Source: DASRAU01 sp035638075 (GTDB lineage Bacteria; Acidobacteriota; Polarisedimenticolia; Gp22-AA2). Taken from it: a stretch of DNA of 64,000 bases. The position numbers and the translations under genes are program-made. This document shows positions 26,535 to 37,805 of this stretch, one piece after another; position 1 is the stretch's first letter, and each line of letters begins with the position of its first letter. Location of the stretch: assembly GCA_035638075.1 (NCBI GenBank), contig DASRAU010000015.1:62001-126000 (forward strand), in the 5' to 3' direction. The notes below the pieces were generated by a model. The model did no database searches. It had not been told where the DNA came from and saw nothing but the letters and a program-made list of their open reading frames with translations.

Positions 26535-27653
26535 CTAGGTGCGGGCGGTCGGGTCGTGACCTTCGACGTGCACCGGTGACAGGGCCGCGAGCACGGCTTT
26601 GGCCCGTGCCAGGCCGGTGGCGGCGAACTTCGGCCGGCGTCGTGAGGCCAGCGCCCGCTTCTTGATCGCGGCGATGCGCCGCAGCGATGCGCGCAGCCTG
26701 TCCGGCGGGATGCGGCCGTCGCGGGTCGCTTCTTCCAGCGTGGACGCGGCGGCGCGGATCTTCTCTTCGGATTTGCAGAACATCAGTCCGTCGGCGCCGG
26801 CCCGGAAGGCGAGGACCGCCAGCGCTCCGGCGCCGAGGCCCTGGTCGATCGCCCCCATCTCGAGATCGTCGGTCAGGACCAGCCCGCGGTAGTCGAGGCT
26901 CTTGCGCAGAAGCGTCGTGACCACCGGCGCCGCCAGGCTGGCCGGCTGGTCGCTGCGCTCCTGGAGGGCCGGGTAGCAGGCATGGCCGATCATCACCATC
27001 GGCAGCGCGCGGCGCAGGCGGCGATAGGGGACGAGGTCCCGGCGCATCAGCTCGGCGCGCGCGGTCCGGACCACCGGCAGGAGATCGTGCGTGTCGCCGA
27101 CGGCCGGCCCGAGCCCGGGGAAATGCTTGCCCACCGGAACGACACCCAGGCGCGTGTGCACCGAGGCGAAGATGCCGGCGAGCCGGGAGACGGTGCGCGG
27201 GTCGTCGCCGAAGGCCCGATCGCCGATGCCGTTCTGCGCGTCCGCGCGCCCGAGGTCGAGCACCGGGGCGAAGTTGACGTTGAAGCCGAGGGTCCGGAGC
27301 GCCAGCGCCGTCCCTTCGGCATGGCGGCGGACCGCGGTGGGGGCATCGGCGCGCGAGGCGAGCCCGGCCGAGGTCAGGGTCGGCCCGAGAAGACCCCGCA
27401 GGCGGCTGACGCGTCCTCCCTCCTGGTCGAGCGCGATGAAGGGGGGGATCGGGACGGCGCGGTACAGCGCATCGGTCAGCGCCCGCAGCCGGCGCGGCTC
27501 GGGCGGCAGGTTGCGGCCGAAGAGAATGATCCCGCCCGGTTGCACGTCACGAAGCAGCCGCGCGAGCGCGGGCCCGAAGGCGTTGCCGTCGAACCCGATC
27601 CACAGGAGCTGCCCGACCTGCTGGGCGGCGGTCATCCGGCGGGGCCAGGTCAT
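26535..27653 (-). CDS. nagZ: Beta-N-acetylhexosaminidase (GH3, NagZ-like)
   Basis: A cytoplasmic glycoside hydrolase family 3 enzyme that removes GlcNAc from muropeptides during cell-wall recycling. The 372-residue product shows QLLWIGFDGN, LDQEGGRVSRLRGL, the KHFPGLG...GDTHDLLP block carrying the catalytic His-Asp pair typical of NagZ, VMIGHACYPAL and the nucleophile Asp in LTDDLEMGAI. I prefer ATG 27653; a TTG at 27758 would add 35 Ser/Pro-rich residues. It is slightly longer than the E. coli enzyme. No signal peptide is evident. Confidence 0.92.
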   Translation of the reverse strand: MTWPRRMTAAQQVGQLLWIGFDGNAFGPALARLLRDVQPGGIILFGRNLPPEPRRLRALTDALYRAVPIPPFIALDQEGGRVSRLRGLLGPTLTSAGLASRADAPTAVRRHAEGTALALRTLGFNVNFAPVLDLGRADAQNGIGDRAFGDDPRTVSRLAGIFASVHTRLGVVPVGKHFPGLGPAVGDTHDLLPVVRTARAELMRRDLVPYRRLRRALPMVMIGHACYPALQERSDQPASLAAPVVTTLLRKSLDYRGLVLTDDLEMGAIDQGLGAGALAVLAFRAGADGLMFCKSEEKIRAAASTLEEATRDGRIPPDRLRASLRRIAAIKKRALASRRRPKFAATGLARAKAVLAALSPVHVEGHDPTART

Positions 27654-27773
27654 GGGCGGCAGGCGGCGGCGTGACGGCGGCGCATCGGGCGGGGAATCTA
27701 AGCGATGCGTCGATCCTCCCGCAAGGGTCGGGATGCCGGAAGCGCCCGGCGTGTCCAAATCGTCATCACTTGC

Positions 27774-27802
27774 TTGACGGGGCTACGTCGAAACCCTAAA
27801 TT
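27774..27802 (+). promoter_or_regulatory. Predicted promoter in the AT-richer spacer
   Basis: TTGACG (27774-27779) and TAAATT (27797-27802) are 17 bp apart. A transcript would begin near 27809 and reach the 28-codon ORF at 27871. The stretch around 27780-27860 is visibly AT-richer than the rest of the window. The whole gap between nagZ and the M23 gene (27654-27998) otherwise holds only the small ORF and a second promoter. Confidence 0.55.
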
Positions 27803-27870
27803 AAACTGTGCCTATGTGATTTGTGAATTTCGGATTTGTGGTTCGGTCCAAAGAGTCGAAGGAGCGCAAC

Positions 27871-27957
27871 ATGTCGTGGGCGATCGAAGGTCAGGCCCTG
27901 CATTTTGGGGTGAGGGGTACGGAGTTGTCCGTTGACTCCCTCCGTAGCCGATGGTAG
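27871..27957 (+). CDS. Candidate 28-residue peptide
   Basis: ATG 27871 is preceded by GAAGGAGC with ideal spacing and opens a 28-codon ORF ending at TAG 27955-27957. The peptide starts MSWAIEGQALHFGVRG and ends with a basic LRSRW; it has no membrane segment or motif I recognise. It lies behind a good promoter, and its stop codon is part of the next promoter's -10 box. It could be a small protein, a leader peptide, or a chance ORF in a leader RNA. Confidence 0.3.
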   Translation: MSWAIEGQALHFGVRGTELSVDSLRSRW

Positions 27958-27960
27958 CAT
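27932..27960 (+). promoter_or_regulatory. Predicted promoter of the M23 peptidase gene
   Basis: TTGACT (27932-27937) and TAGCAT (27955-27960) are 17 bp apart. The expected start near 27967 lies downstream of an in-frame ATG at 27951, which argues for the GTG at 27999 as the real start codon of the peptidase. Confidence 0.6.
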
Positions 27961-27998
27961 CCCGCCCTTCGAATCCGCGGCGCTCCGGGGGACCCAGG

Positions 27999-28901
27999 GT
28001 GGCCAAGAAGTTCTACACCATCATGATCGTCCCGCACGCGACCGCGAAGTTCCGTCGCCTGCGTGTCTCCCGCAACCTGCTGCTGACCGGCGCGGCGTTC
28101 GTGTCGGCGCTCCTGCTCGCCGGGCTGACCGTGCCGCACTTCATCATCCGCACGCTGACCCTGAGCCACGGCCTCGCGAAGGTGACCCAGGAGAACGCCG
28201 AGCTGCGGAAGAGCAACGAGCGGTTCGACGCGTCGCTCAACGACCTGCGCAACCGCCTCCAGGAAATCGAAGGCAAGGCCGCCAAGTTCGCCCTGATGGT
28301 GGGCGTCGAGGACCTGCCGACCCAGACCATGGGCGCCGGCGGCGGGACGCTCCCCGACCTGAAGGGGATCGACCCGCACCAGGCCGAGCCGCTCATCGAC
28401 TCGCAGATCCAGACGCTGAAGGAGCGCTCGGGAGTCCTGCAGGACTCCTTCCGCGTGCTCGACACCGCCTTCCAGAAGCAGGCGCTGCTCCTGTCCTCGA
28501 CGCCGAGCATCTACCCGGTGCGGGGCCTCCTGGGGAACGGCTTCGGCTGGCGGCGCGACCCCTTCACCGGCATGCGTGACTTCCACCAGGGGCTCGACAT
28601 CGTCGCCCCGCAGGGGACGCGGGTGGTGGCCCCCGCCGACGGCATCGTGACGCGGGTGGGACCGGCGGGCGGCTTCGGCCTGTCGCTCTTCATCTCGCAC
28701 GGCTTCGGCGTGGTGACGCGCTACGGCCACCTGTCGTCCACCACGGTCAAGGTGGGGCAGCGGGTGCGGCGCGGGGATCCGATTGCGATGACCGGCTCGA
28801 CGGGGCGCTCGACCGGCCCCCACCTGCACTACGAGGTGCTGGTGCACCAGAAGGCGGTCGACCCGCTCGTCTACATCCTGGAAGAATCGAAGGTCTTCTA
28901 A
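27999..28901 (+). CDS. M23-family metallopeptidase, membrane-anchored
   Basis: A 300-residue envelope protein. A basic N terminus and a transmembrane segment (about residues 26-46) precede a coiled-coil stretch (ENAELRKSNERFDASLNDLRN, about 60-100) and a C-terminal LytM/peptidase M23 domain. Zinc-binding motifs are intact: FHQGLDIVAP (H-x3-D) and GPHLHYEVLV (H-x-H), so it should cut peptidoglycan cross-bridges rather than act only as an activator. GTG 27999 is chosen over ATG 27951 because of promoter placement. secA follows 79 bp downstream. Confidence 0.9.
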   Translation: MAKKFYTIMIVPHATAKFRRLRVSRNLLLTGAAFVSALLLAGLTVPHFIIRTLTLSHGLAKVTQENAELRKSNERFDASLNDLRNRLQEIEGKAAKFALMVGVEDLPTQTMGAGGGTLPDLKGIDPHQAEPLIDSQIQTLKERSGVLQDSFRVLDTAFQKQALLLSSTPSIYPVRGLLGNGFGWRRDPFTGMRDFHQGLDIVAPQGTRVVAPADGIVTRVGPAGGFGLSLFISHGFGVVTRYGHLSSTTVKVGQRVRRGDPIAMTGSTGRSTGPHLHYEVLVHQKAVDPLVYILEESKVF

Positions 28902-28967
28902 GCTTCAACGAAGCCCGGAAAGGCCGCGCGCCGCCCCAAACGGGCGCCGTTGTCGTTTCGCATCGTT

Positions 28968-28973
28968 TATCAT
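28968..28973 (+). promoter_or_regulatory. -10-like TATCAT directly before secA
   Basis: TATCAT ends 7 nt before the secA ATG (28981), so a transcript starting from it would be nearly leaderless. I find no matching -35 hexamer. Confidence 0.3.
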
Positions 28974-28980
28974 AGGCAAG

Positions 28981-31686
<2,706 letters not shown>

Positions 31687-31701
31687 AGAGGAACGACGCA
31701 G

Positions 31702-33168
31702 ATGCTGGAAGGATCGATCCCCGAAGCCCTCACCTTCGACGACGTCCTGCTGCTGCCCGCGAAATCCGAGGTGCTGCCGAGCCGGGTGGACATCGGCACC
31801 CAGCTGACGCGGCGCATCCGGCTGAACATCCCGCTGGTCTCGGCGGCGATGGACACCGTCACGGAATCGCGCCTGGCGATCGCCATGGCGCAGCTCGGGG
31901 GCCTGGGCATCATCCACAAGAACCTGTCGATCGAGGCGCAGGCGGGCGAGGTGGACAAGGTGAAGCGCTCCGAGAGCGGGATGATCGTCGACCCGATCAC
32001 CGTCGGCCCGAAGCAGCGCATCGCCGAGGCGCTCGACCTGATGCAGAAGTACCGCATCTCCGGCGTGCCGGTGACCGACCCGGACGGGCGGCTCCTCGGC
32101 ATCCTGACGAACCGCGACCTGCGCTTCGAGACGCGCACCGACCTGCCGGTGGCGTCGGTGATGACCAAGGAAGACCTGGTGACGGTGCCGGTCGGGACGA
32201 CGCTCGAGGCGGCCAAGTCGATCCTGCACCAGCACAAGATCGAGAAGCTCCTCGTCGTCGATCGCGAGAACCACCTCAAGGGGCTCATCACGGTCAAGGA
32301 CATCCAGAAGATGATCAAGTACCCGCTCGCCTGCAAGGATCAGTTCGGGCGGCTGCGGGTGGGCGCGGCGGTCGGCGTCGGGCCGGACACGCGGGACCGG
32401 GCGAAGGCGCTGCTCGACGCGCGCGTCGACGTGCTGGTGGTGGACACCGCGCACGGCCACTCGGCCGGCGTCCTCGAGACGGTCAAGTCGCTGCGCGCCG
32501 CGCACCCGGACGTCGACCTGGTCGCCGGCAACATCGCGACGGGGGAGGCGGCCGCCGATCTCATCAAGCTCGGCGTGGACGGCGTGAAGGTCGGTATCGG
32601 GCCGGGCTCCATCTGCACGACCCGCGTGGTCACCGGCGTCGGCGTGCCCCAGGTGACGGCGGTGGCGGCCTGCGCGCTGGCGGCGAAGGCCTCGGGCGTG
32701 CCGATCATCGCCGACGGCGGCATCAAGTACTCGGGGGACGTCACCAAGGCGATTGCGGCCGGGGCGTCGTCCGTCATGATCGGGTCGCTCTTCGCCGGGA
32801 CCGAAGAATCACCGGGCGAGACCATCCTCTACCAGGGGCGCACCTTCAAGGCGTACCGCGGCATGGGCTCGCTCGGCGCGATGAAGCGCGGCAGCGCCGA
32901 CCGCTATTTCCAGGAGTCGGCCGCCGGCGACGACAAGCTCGTGCCGGAGGGGATCGAGGGCATGGTCCCCTACAAGGGAAGCCTGCAGGCGCTGGTGCCG
33001 CAGCTCGTCGGCGGGCTGCGCGCCGGGATGGGCTACTGCGGCGCCAAGGACATCGAGACGCTGCGCCGCGAAGCGAAATTCATCCGCGTGACGTCGGCCG
33101 GGCTCAAAGAAAGCCACGCCCACGACGTCGTCATCACCAAGGAAGCCCCCAACTACCGAGTGGAATAA
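31702..33168 (+). CDS. guaB: Inosine-5'-monophosphate dehydrogenase
   Basis: Oxidises IMP to XMP, the committed step of GMP synthesis. A 488-residue TIM-barrel enzyme with an inserted pair of CBS domains (about 95-210; MIVDPITVGPKQRIAEALDL and VASVMTKEDLVTVPVGT). The catalytic Cys lies in GPGSICTTRVVTGVG, the IMP-phosphate loop is IADGGIKYSGD and GSLFAGTEESPGE, and the mobile flap region YRGMGSLGAMKRGSADRYFQ is intact. ATG 31702 follows secA by 15 bp, so the two may be co-transcribed. Confidence 0.97.
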   Translation: MLEGSIPEALTFDDVLLLPAKSEVLPSRVDIGTQLTRRIRLNIPLVSAAMDTVTESRLAIAMAQLGGLGIIHKNLSIEAQAGEVDKVKRSESGMIVDPITVGPKQRIAEALDLMQKYRISGVPVTDPDGRLLGILTNRDLRFETRTDLPVASVMTKEDLVTVPVGTTLEAAKSILHQHKIEKLLVVDRENHLKGLITVKDIQKMIKYPLACKDQFGRLRVGAAVGVGPDTRDRAKALLDARVDVLVVDTAHGHSAGVLETVKSLRAAHPDVDLVAGNIATGEAAADLIKLGVDGVKVGIGPGSICTTRVVTGVGVPQVTAVAACALAAKASGVPIIADGGIKYSGDVTKAIAAGASSVMIGSLFAGTEESPGETILYQGRTFKAYRGMGSLGAMKRGSADRYFQESAAGDDKLVPEGIEGMVPYKGSLQALVPQLVGGLRAGMGYCGAKDIETLRREAKFIRVTSAGLKESHAHDVVITKEAPNYRVE

Positions 33169-33197
33169 GCACGGCGGAACGACGGAGTCGAGTCGCG

Positions 33198-33650
33198 CTA
33201 CGTGGCCCAGGCGCCACCGGGCGCCCGGCCATCCTCGATCAGGATCGCCCGCTCGCTGCCGCCGCGGTCCTCGAAGCGCACCACGTAAGCGTGCGGCGGT
33301 CGCCAGCGTCCCAGGCGCTCCGCCCACTCGATGATCGCCACGCCGTCGGTCCCGAGGATCTCCTCCAGCCCCAGCTCCTCGAGGTCGCGTGGGTTCTCGA
33401 TGCGATAGAGATCGACGTGGTAAACCGGCAGCCGGCCGGCATACGGATTCACCAGCGTGAAGGTGGGGGAGCGGACCTCTTCTTCGGGGACGCCGAGGCC
33501 TGAGGCCAGGCCGCGGGCCAGGGCCGTCTTGCCGGCTCCGAGCACTCCTTCGAGCAGGACGACATCGCCGCGCCCGAGCTCCGAAGCGAGGGCGCGGCCG
33601 AGCGACACGGTCTCCGCCTCGCTGCGGGTGACGAGGCGGCGCTCGGGCAT
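33198..33650 (-). CDS. tsaE: tRNA threonylcarbamoyladenosine biosynthesis ATPase TsaE
   Basis: A small ATPase needed with TsaB and TsaD to put t6A on tRNA position 37. The 150-residue product has Walker A GVLGAGKTALARGLA, switch region SPTFTLVNPY, YHVDLYRI and the IIEWAERLG block with the conserved Trp. It is last of a minus-strand trio (nnr, GNAT, tsaE); the nnr-tsaE neighbourhood is common in bacteria. It is convergent with guaB, with a 29-bp gap and no clear terminator. Confidence 0.95.
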   Translation of the reverse strand: MPERRLVTRSEAETVSLGRALASELGRGDVVLLEGVLGAGKTALARGLASGLGVPEEEVRSPTFTLVNPYAGRLPVYHVDLYRIENPRDLEELGLEEILGTDGVAIIEWAERLGRWRPPHAYVVRFEDRGGSERAILIEDGRAPGGAWAT

Positions 33651-33673
33651 GCTGACCGCGCGGCGCTCCGCCG

Positions 33674-34315
33674 CTAGACGAGCGGCAGCTCGAGCAGGGA
33701 CGGCTGCGGCATCAGGTCGCGGTGCTGCCGGAAGAGATCCGGCATCGGCCGGACCGGGGTGAAGCCGGCCCGCGCGTAGAGCGTTTGCGACCGGTTGTTG
33801 CCGATGAGCCTCAGGTACTTGAGGTGGCGGCGCCGCCCGACCGAGGCCAGCTCCTGCAGGATCCGCAGCGCGATGCCGCGGCCGCGCCAGTCGGGATGGA
33901 CCGCCACCGACGCGATATACAGCACGTCGCCGCGCGGATTGTGCGAGGCCGACGCCGGCAGGCGCTCGAAGTCGCGCGGCACCCGCGGGTAGTCGCGCGT
34001 CCAGATGACGCCGTTGGCGAGCCCGACGATGCTCGGCGCCACGCCGTTTCTTTGCAGCTCCGCCATCAGGAACGATTCGGGCAGGGCGAAGAGCCGCCGC
34101 TGCAGCTCGTTGAGGGTGGCCGAGAGCCGTCCCCAGACCCGGCGCTCCAGGAGCGTCGCCTCGCCGAGGTCGTCGGGACGCGCCGGGCGGATGACGACAC
34201 GAGCGGGGATGACGCGCGGGCTCGGCTGCCAGGCCACCGGGGCGGGTGTGCGGCCCAGGTTGGGAACCGGCGCCGCGGAGACCGAGCGCCGGATGGACGC
34301 GGACGGGACCTTCAT
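33674..34315 (-). CDS. GNAT-family N-acetyltransferase
   Basis: A 213-residue protein. The first roughly 38 residues are a Ser/Pro/Arg-rich extension; the GNAT fold starts at VVIRPARPDDLGEATLLERRVWG. The acetyl-CoA-binding loop is VAVHPDWRGRGIALRIL, and NNRSQTLYARAGFTPV forms the last beta strand region. The substrate is unknown. Placed between nnr and tsaE it sits where some bacteria encode RimI-like acetyltransferases, but it does not closely resemble RimI. It overlaps nnr by ATGA. Confidence 0.85.
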   Translation of the reverse strand: MKVPSASIRRSVSAAPVPNLGRTPAPVAWQPSPRVIPARVVIRPARPDDLGEATLLERRVWGRLSATLNELQRRLFALPESFLMAELQRNGVAPSIVGLANGVIWTRDYPRVPRDFERLPASASHNPRGDVLYIASVAVHPDWRGRGIALRILQELASVGRRRHLKYLRLIGNNRSQTLYARAGFTPVRPMPDLFRQHRDLMPQPSLLELPLV

Positions 34316-35895
34316 GCCATCACCTCGACTCCCATCGGGAGGGAACGTCCTGCCGCCATTCGGCTCCAGGCGAGAGGGAAAGCGGACAGCAGATCGCGTG
34401 CGAGAAGCGGTGAGTGACCCTTGTGCTCGGCGGCGAGATCGCCGGCGAACCCGTGCATGTAGACACCCAGGCGTGCCATGTCAGAGGTCATGCCTCCCTG
34501 GGCCAGGAGCCCGGCGAGAAGCCCGGTCAGAACGTCTCCCGATCCGGCGGTCGCCATGCCGGGGTTTCCGGTCGGGTTGACCGAGATCCGTCCGTCGGGG
34601 GAAGCGACGAGGCTCCGGTGCCCCTTGAGCACCACGGTGCCGCGCGTGCGGCGCGCCAGCCGGCGGGCGGCGCCGAGGCGGTCGCCCTGCACGCCGCGGG
34701 TGTCGAGGCCGAGCAGGCGACCCATCTCGCCGGGGTGCGGCGTCAGGAGCAGGTCGCGGCGGCGGCCGTCGAGCCCGGCGGCGCGCGGAAACGCGTTGAG
34801 ACCGTCGGCGTCGAGCACCAGCGGCACGCGCACCGAGGCGACGAGGTCGCGCACCAGCCGGCGCGTCTCGGGATGGGTCGTCAGGCCCGGACCCACGGCG
34901 ACCGCCCGCTTGCCCGCGAGCAGGCGCCTCAGGCGCGGCAGGGCGGCGCCCGAGATGGTCCCTTCCTCGGTCTCGTCGAGCCCTTCGGTCATCACTTCCA
35001 TGGCGCCGCGCACGAATGAACCCATGAGGCTCTTCGGCACCGCGGCGGTCACGAGACCGCACCCGGCGGACAGCGCCGCGAGCGCCGCGAGGCGGGCCGC
35101 TCCTCCCTTGCCGCGCGAGCCGGCCACGACCAGGACGTGTCCGAAATCCCCCTTGTGGCTGTCGCGCCGCCGGCGCGGCAGATCGCGCCGCAGCGTCAGC
35201 GGGTCGGCCAGCGCCAGCTGTGGCTTCTCGGCGGCGACGGCGGCGTTCGGGATGCCGATGTCCGCCACGTGCACCGTGCCGCACAAAGCGCTCGCCGGCG
35301 CCAGGACGTGCGGCACCTTGGGACGTGCGAAGGTCACGGTGTGGCGGGCGCGGATCGCGGGGCCGGATATCGACGGCACGTCGCCGCGCAAGCCCGACGG
35401 GATATCCACGGCGATCACCTCGCGTCCGGAGCGGTTCACGGTCTCGATCACCTCCGCGAAGAGCCCTTCGACCGGGCGCGACAGCCCCGTGCCGAGCAGG
35501 CCGTCCACGACGAGGTCGCACGACCCGAGGGTGCGCCGCAGCCGCCTCCAGGCGGCCGGACTGCGCACCGCGTCGATCCGCACGCCTCCGCGCCGTGCCG
35601 CCTCGTGCGCGACGGCGGCGCTGCCGCGCAGTCCCGCCGGCCGGGCGAACAGCAGCGCCCGGCACTCGACCCCGCGCTCGGTGAGCAACCGGGCCGTCAC
35701 CAGCGCGTCGCCTCCGTTGTTGCCGGGACCGCAGAGCAGGAGGACGCGGAGTGACGCGAGGTCGTCGTGCAGGGCGGAGAGCAGGGTCGCCACCTGGCGT
35801 CCCGCGTTCTCCATCAGCACGATTTCGGGAATGCAATGCCGCTCGATCGTCCGACGATCGATACGGCGCATCTCGTGATCCGTGACGATGTCCAC
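34312..35895 (-). CDS. nnr: Bifunctional NAD(P)H-hydrate epimerase / ADP-dependent dehydratase
   Basis: Repairs NADH and NADPH that have been hydrated by heat or enzymes. The N-terminal half (about 1-215) is the YjeF epimerase domain (MENAGRQVATLL, LLCGPGNNGGDALVTARLL, DGLLGTGLSRPVEGLFAEVI). The C-terminal half (about 225-520) is the ribokinase-like dehydratase: HVLVVAGSRGKGGAARLA, LLLTPHPGEMGRLLG and the ATP/ADP site NPTGNPGMATAGSGDVLTG. The 527-residue length fits the bifunctional form. GTG start at 35895. It leads an operon with the GNAT gene and tsaE. Confidence 0.94.
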   Translation of the reverse strand: MDIVTDHEMRRIDRRTIERHCIPEIVLMENAGRQVATLLSALHDDLASLRVLLLCGPGNNGGDALVTARLLTERGVECRALLFARPAGLRGSAAVAHEAARRGGVRIDAVRSPAAWRRLRRTLGSCDLVVDGLLGTGLSRPVEGLFAEVIETVNRSGREVIAVDIPSGLRGDVPSISGPAIRARHTVTFARPKVPHVLAPASALCGTVHVADIGIPNAAVAAEKPQLALADPLTLRRDLPRRRRDSHKGDFGHVLVVAGSRGKGGAARLAALAALSAGCGLVTAAVPKSLMGSFVRGAMEVMTEGLDETEEGTISGAALPRLRRLLAGKRAVAVGPGLTTHPETRRLVRDLVASVRVPLVLDADGLNAFPRAAGLDGRRRDLLLTPHPGEMGRLLGLDTRGVQGDRLGAARRLARRTRGTVVLKGHRSLVASPDGRISVNPTGNPGMATAGSGDVLTGLLAGLLAQGGMTSDMARLGVYMHGFAGDLAAEHKGHSPLLARDLLSAFPLAWSRMAAGRSLPMGVEVMA

Positions 35896-35960
35896 GCCGA
35901 AGCCAACCCCCGGGCGACTCCCGCGAACCGCGTCACTCTACACAGGCCAAGGCGGCCGGA

Positions 35961-37766
35961 TCAAGAAAAAACGTGCGCCCGGCGCCCCCAGACAAAGGTC
36001 CACTCCCGGACGCAATTCCCGATGGTCACCACGATCAGGCTCATCATGAGCACGGTCAGGGATGCATTGAGCCAGCCCTGGAACCGGACCGCGGCGGTGG
36101 CCCCGTCCCGGGCGAGCGGCAGGAAGTTGTCGGTCACCGAGAGCCAGCCCGCGGTGAGCGTCGTGACCGCGACGAACGCCAGCGGCACGAGGGTCACGAA
36201 GGCGTATTTCCCTCGTCCGCTCTTGAGGATGACGGTGGTTCCGATCGACAGCGCCATGGCCGCCAGGAGCTGGTTGGCGATGCCGAACATCGGCCAGATG
36301 GTGCTGACCGACCCGGTGTGGATGAAGTACCCCCAGGCCGACACGACGGCGAGCGAGGCCACGACCGTCCCAGGCAGCCAGTCGGTGCGCCCCATGGGCT
36401 TGATGAAGCGGCCGGCGACCTCCTGGACGAGGAAGCGGGCCACCCGGGTGCCGGTGTCGATGGTGGTCAGAATGAACAAGGCCTCGAACATGATGGCGAA
36501 GTGGTACCAGTAGTCCATGAGCCCCCGCAGGCCCGGCACCCCCGAGAAGACGTGCGCCATCCCGACGGCGAGGGACACGGCGCCGCCCGTGCGGCCGGCC
36601 ACCTGCTCGCCGACCGCCTGCGACAGGGCCGGCAGGTCCACCGGCTCCATGTTCAGCGTGCTGAAGCGCTCCGGGGGTACGTTGATGGCGAAGTAATCGG
36701 CCGGCTGGAGCGACAGCACGGCGAGGAACGCCATGATGCCCACGAACCCCTCGCACAGCATCGCGCCGTATCCAATCGGCCGGATATGAGACTCACGGTC
36801 GACCATCTTCGGAGTCGTGCCGCTGCTGACGAGGGCGTGGAACCCCGAGATCGCCCCGCAGGCGATGGTGATGAAGCAGAAGGGGAAGATCTTCCCGGGG
36901 ATGATCGGCCCGCCGCCCGCGGCGAACTTCGTGACCGCCGGCATCTGGATGGTCGGAGCCACGAGGAAGATGCCGAGGGCCAAAGCCGCGATGACGCCGA
37001 GCTTCAGGAACGACGAGAGGTAGTCGCGCGGGCAGAGGAGCATCCACACCGGCAGGATCGAGGCGACCAGGCCATACCCGGCCAGGAGCAGGACCAGTGT
37101 CCCGCGGTCGAAAGTGAACAGCGGCGCGAGCGACGAACCCGGGATCAGACGCCCTCCGATCACGGCTGCGAGGAGACCCGCGACACCGACGATCGTGCCG
37201 CTGACGTAGGCGCCCGGGCGGACCCTGTACATGTAGAGCCCCATGAACAGGGCGAGAGGAATGGTCACCGCGATCGTGAACGTGCCCCACGGTGAATGCT
37301 CCAGCGCATTGACGACCGCGAGCCCGAGCCCGGCGAGGGCGATGACCACGATGAAGAGGATGGCCACCATGGCCGTGATCCCGGCCGCCGGGTTGATCTC
37401 GGCGCGGGCGATCTCCGCCAGCGACCGGCCGTCGCGGCGCACCGACGCCGTCAGGATGATGAAGTCGTGCACCCCGCCGCCGAAGACCACGCCCAGAAGG
37501 AGCCACAAAAGACCGGGGGCCCAGCCGAACTGCGCGGCGAGGACCGGCCCGATGAGCGGACCGGCACCGGCGATGGCGGCGAAGTGATGCCCGAACAGGA
37601 CCCACTTCGGGGTCGGCTGGTAGTTGTGACCGTCGCGCAGCCGGTGCGCCGGGGTGACCCGGGCGTCGTCGAGCACCATGACCCGGGCCGCGAGAAAGGC
37701 GGAGTAGTACCGGTACCCGAGGGTCAGGACCAGGATCGCGGCGACGAGGATCGGAAGAGCGTTCAC
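35961..37766 (-). CDS. cstA: CstA-family carbon-starvation/peptide transporter
   Basis: A 601-residue membrane protein with well over a dozen hydrophobic segments. CstA signature regions are clear: GHHFAAIAGAGPLIGPVLAA, FGGGVHDFIILTASVRRDGR, FPFCFITIACGAISGFHALV and SSGTTPKMV. Relatives import peptides or pyruvate during carbon limitation. GTG start at 37766 with GGAGGG upstream. It lies 39 bp behind an M20 dipeptidase-like gene, which fits a peptide-uptake and hydrolysis pair. It is shorter than E. coli CstA (about 700). Confidence 0.93.
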   Translation of the reverse strand: MNALPILVAAILVLTLGYRYYSAFLAARVMVLDDARVTPAHRLRDGHNYQPTPKWVLFGHHFAAIAGAGPLIGPVLAAQFGWAPGLLWLLLGVVFGGGVHDFIILTASVRRDGRSLAEIARAEINPAAGITAMVAILFIVVIALAGLGLAVVNALEHSPWGTFTIAVTIPLALFMGLYMYRVRPGAYVSGTIVGVAGLLAAVIGGRLIPGSSLAPLFTFDRGTLVLLLAGYGLVASILPVWMLLCPRDYLSSFLKLGVIAALALGIFLVAPTIQMPAVTKFAAGGGPIIPGKIFPFCFITIACGAISGFHALVSSGTTPKMVDRESHIRPIGYGAMLCEGFVGIMAFLAVLSLQPADYFAINVPPERFSTLNMEPVDLPALSQAVGEQVAGRTGGAVSLAVGMAHVFSGVPGLRGLMDYWYHFAIMFEALFILTTIDTGTRVARFLVQEVAGRFIKPMGRTDWLPGTVVASLAVVSAWGYFIHTGSVSTIWPMFGIANQLLAAMALSIGTTVILKSGRGKYAFVTLVPLAFVAVTTLTAGWLSVTDNFLPLARDGATAAVRFQGWLNASLTVLMMSLIVVTIGNCVREWTFVWGRRAHVFS

Positions 37767-37805
37767 GTCAGCCCTCCGGCGCGATCCCTTCCGCGGCGAC
37801 GACCC

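Noticed and set aside
35964..35972. T6 run near the cstA stop as a terminator
   Set aside because: The T run is inside the last codons of cstA and no hairpin precedes it on that strand.
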